DNA of 64,000 bases from Heterocephalus glaber (taxonomy: Eukaryota; Chordata; Mammalia; Rodentia; Bathyergidae): assembly GCF_000247695.1 (NCBI RefSeq), contig NW_004624805.1, forward strand, positions 7,366,198 through 7,430,197. The letters are read 5' to 3'. Positions 23,501-34,850 of the stretch are shown here, in pieces (the first letter of the stretch is position 1; every line of letters starts with the position of its first letter). The translations under genes were made by a program, and so were the position numbers. Below the pieces are notes generated by a model. The model was not told where the DNA came from. It made no database searches and worked only from the letters and a program-made list of their open reading frames with translations.

Positions 23501-24406
23501 GTCAGGAAGATTCTCGTTTTCATTAAGTACCAGGGCATTAGATGATGCTCTTAATCTTACAATGCTGTACCACTGATTTACCTTAATTATTTTTGAAAAT
23601 ATGAATTTTATGTATGAAGAGATTTAATATACCAGACAGTGTTCCATATTGTCATATTACTAACATTTTTCCTAATGAATTAACTCATATTAAATACAAA
23701 TGGGATGTAGGATTTGTGAAATGCTTCATTAGATCTTCTGTATTAATATGTAAGTGGTTCAGTTTTAGCTCTATGACTTCATCAACTCATTCTGAGACAT
23801 TTTAAATGCTAATTTTCAAGATGTTAAAATAGAAAAAAGTTCTTTACGTCTGCACTTAAAATATTATTACCTTTATATTCTGAGTAACTGAAAGAATGAT
23901 GACAAAGTATAGTTGGATTTAAAAGGATGGAGAATTGTCATGTTCTGATTGGGATAGGATTGAGTTGACTGTTGTTCATGGATTTACAAAAAATAGATTA
24001 TTTTTTTCTTCAAGTTATATAACAATAATTAGTTTTAGTAATTTAGGAAGATCCTATTCCTCTCTCTGCTTTTTCTTCTCTTTACAGGAGATGATGATGT
24101 TTCCAAAGTTGGTTGAAAATATGTTTTGCTTGGTTAAAAAATAGTTTTGATATGTATAGAAGATAGACTTTCAAAATTGAAATGTGAATTCTCCCTTGAA
24201 ATTTCGACATGAAAGTTGAGAGACAGATGACTCAAGTGGACCTGTAGAATACAAATTAGTGTGAACTCAGTGTGTCCGATGCCATGGAGGGGTACTGTTC
24301 TAAGGGAAGGAACGCAGTGGACTCCAGTTGAGGCTTGTAGATGTGCGCCATGGATTACAAAGATGTCAGATGTGGAAAATAACCCTTTAACCTGGGTTCT
24401 GTACCA
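23501..24406. other. AT-rich unique intron, no gene seen
   Basis: No gene or repeat recognised. Confidence 0.5.
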
Positions 24407-24785
24407 TGTCAGTCGGCTTTCTGTCACTGTAACAAACACCTGCAATAATCAGCATACAAAAAACAAAAGGTCTTATTTTGGCTCACGGTTTCAGGATTCC
24501 AGTCCATGGCTAATTGAGCTCAGTGATTTGGGCCTGCATCGAGGCAGCACATCATGGTGGGAGTGTGTGGTAGAGTGAGTGGATCACCTCATGGGTGAGA
24601 ACAGAAAGAGGGAAGGAGTGAAGTGCTGGTGGCCCACAGGCATCTTTGAGAGCCCACCCACCCTTGGTGACTCGAGGACCCCCACCAGACCCTACCTCCC
24701 ATCGCCTTCACGATGGACCGAGAACCAGGCCTTGAACACATGAGCTGTGTGTGTGTGGGGCACTCCAGATCCAAATGGCAGCACA
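24407..24785 (-). mobile_element. MaLR LTR, minus strand
   Basis: The + strand begins TGTCAGTCGGCTTTCTGTCA (reverse of the LTR 3' end), continues ATTTTGGCTCACGGTTTCAG and TCATGGTGGGAGTGTGTGG, and ends GATCCAAATGGCAGCACA. This is the reverse complement of a rodent MaLR LTR. No internal region is attached. Confidence 0.8.
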
Positions 24786-25244
24786 TTTTGTACCCGGTTG
24801 TAAGGAGTAGGTTTGTATAAGGATAAATGGGAACTGGAACTGACAAAGCAAATAGTGATTTGTGGTTGAGAGGACAAATTCAAAGCAGTCGATAAACTTC
24901 TAGTATGACAAGATCTGCATCTTTTCACCTTTGTAATTACCACGACTGTGTAACAAGCTTAGAGTAAGTAAATTACTAGAGCACAAAAAGATTTGGGGTG
25001 GTCATAAAGGAATTGCAAAGAACTTCTGATTTTCTTGTTTGCTTTCTTCCTCACATCTCAGCTGCCTATGATTAGAAGCAAGGTATAATTTGCAACAAAC
25101 ATTTGGAGAAAGCTAAATAATATTTTTTGTCCCGTTCTTCCTGACCTCTCAGAATTTGAACTCAGTCTGGCACATTTAATGTTAAATCGCTGTTCCGTCG
25201 GTCTTCACCACCAGGATTGTGTTTTTCCCTGTGAGGCCTTACCC

Positions 25245-25318
25245 AGGGGCTGGTAGGGTAGCAGTGTAGACCGTGTGCTTAGCGTGTGCAAGGGCCTGGG
25301 TTCAACTCCCAGCACAAA
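25245..25318 (+). mobile_element. ID SINE, older subfamily
   Basis: GGGGCTGGTAGGGTAGCAGT and GGGCCTGGGTTCAACTCCC mark the two promoter-box regions; box A is decayed. Confidence 0.65.
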
Positions 25319-26040
25319 ATGAATGGTTAAATAAAATGAATAAAACCTACGATGACAGCCTTTCCCAGCAGGGGTTCGAAGGAGTCCTCACCTGAGTACA
25401 TGCCCAGAGGGAAAGGACTGAGTAATTTGAAGTAGAATTCTGTTCTCTCTGCGTGAAAATGCTGGGTTCGTTCCAAACACCTCACCAGATCAAAATGAGG
25501 TGCTGACACTCACTCCCCTCGCTGTCCTTCACAGCTCATGAAAACGTGTTCCTAATTTATTTAACGCCGTTGTCTCACAAGGGAAAAAAAGACTTAAAAA
25601 TGCACTCAGGACGGGGCTTATGTCTTTTTTTTCATAATGATGTTCTTCAAATAGAGCAACCCCCCTCAACTCTTTAAAACTGGCATGGGAATTAACATAT
25701 ATAAAGACACCTTAGGGTCTCTAGTATGTTTAACTTTTTCTGTGTGGTCAACTTTTGAGCAACAGCTGATGGGGCCTGAGCAGCATTCCTGACATTTCAC
25801 ACGTGCTCCTGTATAGAATCTATTGAAAATGTTCAGAGTATAATAAAGCCAGGATTGTGAAGCCCAAGGAAAACTCTCACAAAATACTGTTTGGTTAAAT
25901 TTCTTCATCACCCATCATGGTTGACTGTAATTTTTTACTTTTTAAAATATATACTCAAGTCTTTAAACTCATAGTTTCCTTTTCCTGGGAAGCCAAGATT
26001 TACCAGTATTCTGAATGATTCTGAAGTTGTATATACTGAA

Positions 26041-26180
26041 AGGTGTGATGGCACAGGCCTGTCTCCCAGCAACCCAGAGGCTGAGGCAGACTCGGAAGGG
26101 GGTAGCTCAGTGGCAGAGCACTTCTAGGACATGATGCGCGAGGCCCTGGGTTTGATCCCCAGTACCAGAAACCAAAAAGC
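26041..26180 (+). mobile_element. B1-ID dimer, B1 part shortened
   Basis: A B1 start (AGGTGTGATGGCACAGGC... GAGGCTGAGGCAGA) runs for about 50 bp and then joins an ID unit: GGTAGCTCAGTGGCAGAGC, GGGTTTGATCCCCAGTACC and an A-rich tail. The B1 3' half is deleted. Confidence 0.8.
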
Positions 26181-28170
26181 AAACAACAAACTTCGCTCTC
26201 CACGGACCCATGTTGAAAGGCTGTTTCTGTACAAGGCGAACGATCTCATTCAGCTCCTGGATCCCCTTCAGCACAGTCCACTGCACCTCTTCCCTACCAG
26301 TGTGCGCCTCCGGAGCGTGTTGTGTGGTCAGTCACTTCCGCTCTCTCCTAGTAGGTAAAGTTAAATTACATCCCTGTCCCAGGAGTCATCCCTTGTGTCC
26401 CTTTCGGGCTGAGTGTCTTTCTGAGGGGTGAGTAATTGTTTATTAAGCTGGGGAGTAATGATTTACAGATTGTCAGCAGGCATCCGTTCTAGAAATCTTG
26501 ATTTGCTGCAGTGTTAAAGGTGGCAGTTGTGTGCTCTCTTGTGTTGCTCTGTGTCCATTCTCACTTCTAACTAATGCAACACAGGGAGAATTCTTGTCGC
26601 AGTGTTTGAGTTTTCTTTTAGAACACTTTGGGAAAGGCCTGAGGCTTACTGTGTGAAATAAAATTAGGCTTTTAAAAATAAAATATCTCTGGCTACTCCC
26701 CCAGTGTTTGTTCATGTCCCTTGCTTAAACATGCTTGAGTAATTCTGGGTACTTCACCGTTATAAGACATTCCACCCAAGGCTTGGATTTTAGAAAAATC
26801 CTAACAATTTTCTATCAGTTAACCAATGAACCTTTTGAAAAATCCTAGATCAACGAAAACACTACTTGTGCAGTAAGATCAATTCAGGAAAACCAAGCTT
26901 TTGAAAGGCATTTAATTAAAATACAGTATAAGGCAGAGCATGGTACTTGTGATGTGTAGAAGTATGAAAGAAAAGGGAATATTTTATTAAAGGAGCTTAG
27001 AAAATTAAAAGGAAGTGGCTTTAGAACTTAACTTTGGGGAAGAAAACCAGGCTTTCAGTTCTAAGGGAGTTTATCCCAGGCAGAAGAAAATGGCAAATGT
27101 ATGGGTTTAAAGGCATTATGTGGGCTCATGTAGCTCAGTGGTGAGGTGAAAGAAAAGCAGGCATTGTGTTTGTAAAATTAATACTTGGTTCAGTGTAGCT
27201 AGAACAAACTTAAGTGTGTCTGTTTTGGAGTAGAGCAACATTGTGTAACGGAAACTGAGGCTATGACACATTCTTTGCAATGGTGCACCTTCGTGTCTTA
27301 CAGATTTTGCATGAAGGAGTCAAAGGTCTGTCAGGAAGGAGCTAGAACTCCTTCCCACATTATGTGTGACTTAGCACTGGAGGATATAAGTTAGGAAGGA
27401 TGATGAGTATTTTAGCAGTTATCTTAAAGAGCAAAGCAATTATGATAGTGGACTTGGTGGCTCTTGCTTGTAATTCTGTATGGCCAATACATGGAACGGA
27501 ATTTCTGTTAAGAACTGTAGCTACCAGAAACTTTGTAGAAGCATCTGCTCAAACTGGTTTTGGAACCAGTCATGAACAAGCCTGTAAAGTAGAACGGTAG
27601 AGTCATTTGGGGGTAGCAAGGGGAAATATAATGAGAACACTTTTGATCAAACAGAGGCACAGTCCACCCGCCAGGTAGGTAGGAGCTGAGAACTTCTTGG
27701 TGTCTTCTCCCAAACACTAACATTGTCTTCATCCTTGATTGAAAAGTAGCCCTAGCAAAATAAAATAAAATAAAACAAAAATAGCAATATTCCCTGTGTA
27801 GTTGTTGTGTTTGATAATTATCTTCTGGGTGTACACCATATCCTATAGGACCCTATGACGATGGATCGTACGAAGAGTAAAAGCATAATCTTTGTCAAGT
27901 TGCATAACCAATTTTTCTCCCTAAAACCAACACACTCTCAGACGCGCACATACTCTAATAGCAACACTGTCCTACTTTGGTAAGGATACAGCGAAGGAAA
28001 CCCTAGAGTTGAGGTTGTCTGGCAAAAATGCCCCTGACATCCGCTTTCCTGTGCCACTCACAAGCATGCAAAGAGGAGAGAGTTCCCCTGGCCTGGCTTG
28101 GGACTGTGTCCAGAAAGGTTTTGTCTGGGAGCATCTACAGTCCATGGACCAGGAATCAATCTCCCCTGCA
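26181..28170. other. Unique intron, no gene seen
   Basis: Contains a probable ID remnant at about 27120-27148 (ATGTAGCTCAGTGGTGAGG) and an (AAAAT)n repeat at 27757-27781. ORFs on both strands show no homology. Confidence 0.5.
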
Positions 28171-28360
28171 CCCCCCCGCCCCTCTCTGGGATTGAACCTG
28201 AGGCTTTTGCACTGAGCTACATCCCCAATTCTTTTTAATTTTGTTTTGAGACAGGATGTTGCTAAGTTACCCAGGCTGGACTTGAACTTGGGATCCTCCT
28301 GCCTCAACCTCCCAGAGTGCTAGGATTGATTACAGGTGTGCATTATCATGCTTAGCTAGG
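28171..28360 (-). mobile_element. B1-ID dimeric SINE
   Basis: Reverse complement: the ID part is GGGATTGAACCTGAGGC and CTGAGCTACATCCCCAATTC. The B1 part is GAGACAGGATGTTGCTAAGT, CCTGCCTCAACCTCCCAGAG and GATTACAGGTGTGCATTATC. Confidence 0.85.
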
Positions 28361-30026
28361 AATATCCTTTTATAAATATTCGGTATCTTGGATTTAGCAC
28401 AGTGAAGAACAGTAGACTAGGGGAAGCAAAGCATCTGTATGTGAGGGCTAGTTAACCACTGAGTTTCATGACTGGAGCAGACATGGACAGAGAAAAACAA
28501 TAAAGTACTGCAGCTTTGTTAATCTAAATTCTCTTAAAGGCATTGGAGAGAGGAAACATATTAAATAAAACCTTGTTGCACATAGATTGTTAAGAGTGTA
28601 TTCAGTTGTTTCTTGATGTTACGTGTCATGAAAGCCAAATCAGTTTAGCTTCAGTACAAAAGAAAAGCATTGCTATAAAGGTATTCAGAGGCTCTTCATA
28701 ACCTCAGCAAGCATAGGAAGTTAATGGGAACAAGGAGGAAGGCAGCGTGAACACCAGAAGTACCTCTGAGTTCTGCTTAATTCTTTCCCTGGAGTAACTT
28801 TCTTTGCTTCTCTACTTTGGCATTACAGTTTGTCTATCTCACATTGCAGAATTTTCCTTCTAATTGTTCCAGCCAGGGAAAGAGATCTGTTTGTCTCCAG
28901 GTCCACTTCCAAGGTCACTGATAGGCAGTTTTCTAGACTTCTCTCCAGGAATGAATGATGCTGGCTACTTTCTCATTGTGAGGAGATACCGTCGTTTTGA
29001 TACAACTATATCAACTTGCAAAATGAATAATCTGTATTCCATTTGGAAGCTCAACAATTTAAAAAACTGAGCCCCAGTAAATGTTGGATTCTGATTCTTA
29101 CCGGAAAGGCTCTTGTGTTGTGCTTGGCCTTAACTGTGCCTTGTTATATTAAGTTTCTTTCAATTTTCATTTGTTCTCGTATAAACATTAGAATTATTTT
29201 CCTGAGAAAGTCAAGTTATATGTTATTCTTGCCCCTTTAGTTTCCTTAAGAATAAAGCTTGCTTTTAAGCCATTTGGTAGGCACTCTGACTTTTCCTGTT
29301 GTTTGGAAAAGGCAATCATTAAAATTTTATACACAGAATTGAGAGTCTTCTTCATTCTTGGTACACTGAAAATGTCTCTCAACACTTCATTAGTAACATG
29401 GGGTATAACTTAATGATACACCAAGGTTGTATAAGAGGACCTATTAGCTTTGAAAACAGTAAATAATAATTGGCATTTACTGAATCTTAAATAGCATCTC
29501 CATGTTGGGTTTTCATTTTAGAGTGCACATACCATTTTGTGGTGTGCTGTGAAGGCTTGATGTTTTGAGATGGCAGCTACCTTTTAGCATTTAACCCAAA
29601 ATCTCTTCCTGATTTTAATGTGGAATATTTCCTCCCTTTAATTGCTAACATGTTTTTCAAATATTTACACACAATTTTCAAGGTGCTAATTGGCCCTAGA
29701 ATAGCTGATGGATGGTAAACTGTCAGCATCAACATTAACTTAAAGCACATCCATAATAAATTTTTGTATCCTGGCCTGGAACTGAGGCTTTTGTGTGTTA
29801 AATGCACTGCCAGTCTAGCAGTAAAATACATAAAACAGCAGTAGGCAGTTTTAGTGCTCACCTTAGAGCCTCAGGATGCCAGCCACTGGGTCTGCCTGGG
29901 CAGATTTGGATGGAGTGGGGTCTCTGTGTTCCTCGAACGGAGATGTTGCTTATTATGTGTTCCAGCTCATGTGGTCCAGTGGGTTAAAAACAAAAGCAAA
30001 AACCTTTCTTCTAAAACCCTGATAGT
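28361..30026. other. AT-rich unique intron, no gene seen
   Basis: No gene or repeat recognised; small ORFs only. Confidence 0.5.
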
Positions 30027-30027
30027 A

Positions 30028-30180
30028 GCCAAGAGTGGTGATGCATACTTGTAATCTCAGCCCCTGGCAAACTGAGGCAGGAGGATTGCTGTGAGTTCGA
30101 GGCCAGTCTGGGCTACATAGTGAGTTCAAGGCCAGCCTGAACGACATAGCCAGACCCTGTGTCAAAAGAAAAAAAAAAAA
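30028..30180 (+). mobile_element. B1 SINE with 29-bp internal duplication
   Basis: Full B1 with A-tail. Two adjacent 29-bp units, GAGTTCGAGGCCAGTCTGGG... and GAGTTCAAGGCCAGCCTGAA..., form the internal duplication of the mouse-type B1. Confidence 0.92.
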
Positions 30181-31439
30181 TCCAATATTTGATTAACACA
30201 AGCTTTTGTATCTCATGCTTGCATTTGGTTCATATTTTTGTCTTCATCCTACGTTTCCTTTTGCTGTAATTTGCTGTCTCCATCTTGACGGTGTACACCC
30301 TCACACTGGCTGCCCTGCTCAGCGGGAGTCCTTCCTCCTCCCTGTGTGCTTCCTTGGCCCTGTCTTTCACTGAGAACTTGCTGTTATCCAGTACACCATC
30401 TTTACAGTCTCTCCTGCACTGGGCTGTGATCATTGTATTGTGATTGAAAGACTTATTTTCTCTAAATGCAGACGATTTCCCAGGACATTTTTCTTGTCCT
30501 GTTCTGAGCACTTAAATCAGTGGATTGGAGAAAAAGCCCCCCTTTAACAAGCTCCTTCTGAGGTTCTGACCCAGGAATCTTGCTTGGCAGTCACCGCTGC
30601 ACTGCCTTGTTTTCCATAGCTGCCAAGGACTGAAATGTTAGAGACCATTTTCTGGGCTCAGTAGATTGATTGGTGCTGATTGACCGCCACTCTCCTGAAG
30701 CCTCCACAGGATGTGCTCTGAGCCACTTTGCAGCAGTCACATGGCACAGCTGTTTGCTGTTGTGTAGCACCGCTGTGTGCAGCATCTGAGAGTTGGAAGT
30801 GGCTGCTTTATCTGAGGGCAGAGTCACCTCAAGTCAGCACTGACATTGTTTTAGTAGGTTTTACTCATATTTTACCCTCGTATTTTATAGTTTATTAAAA
30901 TAACTTAATAGTTTAAATGCTATTTAGCCCATTTATTAGTAATCCCTTAAAACTAAAAATTGCTCATAGGCAATAGTTAAAGTACTTGACTCATGAAAAG
31001 TAAACTTGATACTAATTGATGACTTGAGTATTTTCTTCGAAGTTTGATTTAGTTTTGGAAACACCAAGTCTGAAATGTGATGATCAGTGTTTTCAGAAAC
31101 ACTTCCGGCCAAAACATAATTTTGAACACGTTTGGTTCTATGTATTCCTGTCCCTCCAGCCTTGACCAGTTCTTTCTGTGGCAGAGTCAAACACAGGTTG
31201 AGGGGGCAGTGAAACTGTACCACCACATGGGTGTTCGAGAGGAGCTGTGTCTTCAAGACACGTCGGCCAGCGGGGGGCTTCTGCTGCCTGTGGTGTCCTG
31301 GATGCTGCTTTGCAGAGATTTGTGGGAGGAGTCTGGACTGGCCTTTCTCTCCACGCATGGCTACACCCATATGTCCTCAGTGTACAGCACTTTAAAAACC
31401 CCAGTAAAGAAAGGAGGAAGCTTGGTTTAAAAAGAAAAA
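30181..31439. other. Unique intron, no gene seen
   Basis: A possible hAT fragment lies near 30540-30600 (AACAAGCTCCTTCTGAGGTT). Opposed ORFs around 31077-31623 overlap each other and have no homology I recognise. Confidence 0.5.
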
Positions 31440-31890
31440 AAGCAAATCTGGAAGACTGAGGTACGTACCAAACAGTACAAAACAGACAAGCACTTGGAAA
31501 GAAGAAAGGAAGGATTCCCACCATGGCTCCCCTGCCAGTCCCAGCAGTGCTCAGTCCTGATTGGTCAGTTTTATGTAAACATGAAATAATCATGCCTATT
31601 CCTGATTGGTCTGTTTTACACATGCCTGTAGGGAGCAGCTCATTGGTCAGGTCCAGATTAATGGGACTCTCTCTCTGAGGCTGTTCCTCTTTGGGGCTGG
31701 AACAGGAGTGTGTCTAGTAGGGGACTTAAGCTCAGTTTGTGGTCTCCAAGGGACATGGTATGTGTGTCCACATTTAGCCAGTGGATGTTAGGCTCCATTT
31801 CGAAATTTAGGCCCAATCAGCCTGGAAGGGTCCAAGTCCTTCAAGTTCCTGCTTGGGCAAGCCTCAGCTGGAACCCTTGCTCAGCTGTGC
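31440..31890 (-). mobile_element. Possible ERV LTR with repeated CCAAT boxes
   Basis: On the minus strand, AAACAGACCAATCAGGAAT and AAACTGACCAATCAGGACT occur 48 bp apart; a third GACCAATGAGC lies near 31640-31650. Spaced ACCAATCAG repeats are typical of class I ERV U3 regions. I cannot fix both LTR ends or a TSD, so this remains tentative. Confidence 0.4.
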
Positions 31891-34040
31891 CCTAGAAGGT
31901 GACATCCTTCCTGCCTCTTCCACACTGCCCCACAGGCCCTGCAGTGTCCCTGGTCACTTGCTGGGGTGCCGCCTTCCCTTTCAGCTGTGGTCCTTGTTCC
32001 TACCTGGACTGTTCTGACCTGGGGTTGGGGCAGTTGGGTGGAGGAGGCCTCCCACTGCACTAGGCCTTTGCCTCTGTGAAATGGACCTGCATGGGGAGCA
32101 GTCAGTGTGCATCCAGCTTAGGCTTGGAGCAACCAGAAGTCAATGTGCTATGAGCTCCTAGGTGCCTCGATTCTGAAAAGCCCTCATAGATTCCCCTACC
32201 TATGTCTGTTTCAGCGAATGAGTGTGATCAGTGGGTTAAATGTCTGTCTGTCCATCTGCCCGTCCATCCAGTGTGTATAACTTGTGAGTTATTTTAATTG
32301 ATTGGTTATACATACAGTCATGTGAGTCAGTTAAAAATGGTTGCTCTTGTAGGGGTAGATAGGTCTGATACTGTTCCTCCCCATCATCAGGATTACCACC
32401 AGCACATCTGTAGCAAAAGACAAGGAGGAAAGTGTAACAGATTTAGCTTGTCAAACTTTTATGTGACACGAGACCCCTTTGGATAGAAAGGAAATGGTAG
32501 TAGAGTGAGGGGACGCTCAGCAAGGCTGCTCTGTTCAAGTTACCCTGGCCTCTGTGTGTCTGTCATTCCTTCCTCCTGGGTGTAGGGCAGGTCCCTCTTA
32601 ATGAGTGAGGGCCCTATGTCCTATGGCCAAGAATTTTTTGTGTGTGACCGGCTCCTACACAGAAAGATGTGGGAACATTAAAGGAACGTTTCTGGGTTTA
32701 TGTTTGGCTTTAGGGGCCAGTGATTTGAGGTTCTACAGCTCACATTGGGAAGAGGATTCTAGATTCTATGGCCTGTTGTTGGGGACGAGGGGGAGCAGGA
32801 AAAGGTCAGAAAGAGACTTTGCTTCCGAGGCCCATCTAGTGTACTTCAGCGCTCTCTGCACGCCAAGGGCTGTTGTTTGGGGCATCATTTTCTAAGCTAA
32901 AAAGTTTCATGGGAGGAGAGGAGGGCCCTGATGCTGGCGGCCACACCATGCTTCCTGCAGGAACCAGACCGCTCAGCTCTGTGCACGGAACAGGCACATT
33001 TCCTCCTCGGTCTCCTGGACATGCGTATATGCAAAGTTTTCTGACTTTGAAACTTCATATCCAAGTATTCATAGCCAAGCCATAGGTCATATAATTTATA
33101 TGGGGCTTTCATTTACAGTTTTATTTGATTCAGGGTCACTGTATTTTGCATGCATTTTTAAGAACATAATCACTTCTAACATTTCTATAGCTGGGGCTCA
33201 GGAGAGCAGGTAAACATGGACTATTTCCCTAGTATTTACAGCATAACATTGGCATGCATGAGCGCAGCTCTTGTCAGGGTCTGAAGTGAAGGGGATGTGT
33301 GATGTGATACATTGTCTGTGTGGTAGTTCAGATGTTGTGCAGAAATGTTCTCTTTAAGAATAATAACAGGTGAAAAATGAGTAGATTATTTAAATAATGA
33401 AAAGCATTCTTGTTTTTGAAGTGCAGCCTTTGAGTATCATGCTCCTACTGTTTTATTTTTAAATAACAGTTAAAAGAGCATAACAAAGATTTCTTCTTTT
33501 TGGGGTTGGAAGAAAATCCTAATTATCTCCAAATATGGAATGACTGCTAAATAGAGCCCAGAGGGAGGGACATTTGTTCTTGTTAAGCTTCTGGGAACTT
33601 GATTTCCTTAAAATTTATATTTCACTGGAATGCTTTTTACAGTGTGGCTTTGGTGTGCATCCATGAATGGTGGGGAATATGCTGATGTGCAGGGACAGTC
33701 TCTCGTCATCCTGCATCCATGCCTCCTGGTCTACCTAGCACACGTGGGTTCTTTGGCTGTGTGTTGAAATTGTCCACAAATGAACCATGACTAATTTCAC
33801 ACAAGCTTGTGGGATTTTCTTTTGCCCCATTGGCCTGAGTATGAGAAGGGGCGGGAGAGCCCTCACCTCAGTATGAGGTTAAGGCCAACAGAACTGAAGG
33901 CAGCGCTAGGCATACTGATTGGAGTGTGCTCCCAGGGTGGGGCCAGGTCCTTGGGCTACCTGGGCAGGTCGTCCACGGGAAGTGGAAGTGTGGGCTGGCT
34001 TGGGTTGGTGCTGTGTAGTCTCTGCAAGAATGTTCTTACA
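31891..34040. other. Unique intron, no gene seen
   Basis: Moderately GC-rich up to about 32160, then AT-rich. No gene or repeat recognised. Confidence 0.5.
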
Positions 34041-34104
34041 GGCCTAGGGGTGTGGCTCAATGGTGAGTACAAGGCCCTGGGTTCAAGCCCTAATACTGGG
34101 ACAG
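34041..34104 (+). mobile_element. ID SINE, internally deleted
   Basis: GGCCTAGGGGTGTGGCTCAA keeps box A and CCCTGGGTTCAAGCCC keeps box B. The arm between them is shortened by roughly 20 bp compared with other copies. Confidence 0.7.
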
Positions 34105-34598
34105 GGGTGGAGGGTGGGGCTTCTTACAGAGAGGTCAGAGAATGGTTGGGGAGAGGCAGAGGGAGAGAGAGAGAGTGAAAGAGACTGAGATTATCAAAGG
34201 ATAGACACAGTGATTTTACTTTTTGAAATAAAATTTCAATGTGTTTTTTCTTTCCTGTTCAAGGATAGTTAGGATGATAGTTTACAAAAATGACAAAACT
34301 CCCTAAATAAAATTTTAATCAATATGAAGGTTCAATGTGTAAGTGTAGCAACAAGATATTATGAATGTTGTTAAAATGGTAATCACTGTCATGAAAAGGC
34401 AGAACTGCGTGGACAGTAAAGAATTGACTAGCTTTCAACCTTATGCAGAAACCCAACTGAAGCAACAACACAAATATCCTATCTTGCATTTTCCTTATTT
34501 TCCTTTCCTTAACATGAGGATCGTGAGCTCTTTTGTAGGACTTCAGAAGAGAAGAAATTCCCACCTCTGCAACGCTATGGCTAAGAGAACGTGCTGTT

Positions 34599-34792
34599 GC
34601 TGGTTGTGGTGACAGACACCTGTGATGCCAGCTACATGGGAGGCTGAGGCACAAGGGTTACAAGTGCAAACTTAGCCTGGGTTACTTAGTGGCCAAAAAA
34701 ATAAGTAAATAAAGAGGGCTGAGATATAGCTCAGTGTTAGAGTGCTTTCCCAGCATGTGCAAGGCCCTGAGTTCAATCCCCAGTATCACCCA
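34599..34792 (+). mobile_element. B1-ID dimeric SINE
   Basis: B1 head (GCTGGTTGTGGTGACAGAC, GGGAGGCTGAGGCACAAGGG), an A-rich linker (34696-34716), then ID (GATATAGCTCAGTGTTAGAG, GAGTTCAATCCCCAGTATC). The tail runs into purine-rich sequence. Confidence 0.88.
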
Positions 34793-34850
34793 AGAGAGAG
34801 AGAAGGAAAGGGAGAGAGGATGAGAGGGAGAAGGCAAGAGAGAATATGTT
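34792..34850 (+). repeat. Polypurine (GA-rich) tract
   Basis: About 55 bases, nearly all purine, at the 3' end of the B1-ID dimer; it replaces the expected A-tail. Confidence 0.85.

Noticed and set aside
31077..31623. Opposed ORFs of 117 and 161 codons as a possible gene or pseudogene
   Set aside because: They mirror each other on opposite strands, match no family I know and partly overlap a probable LTR.
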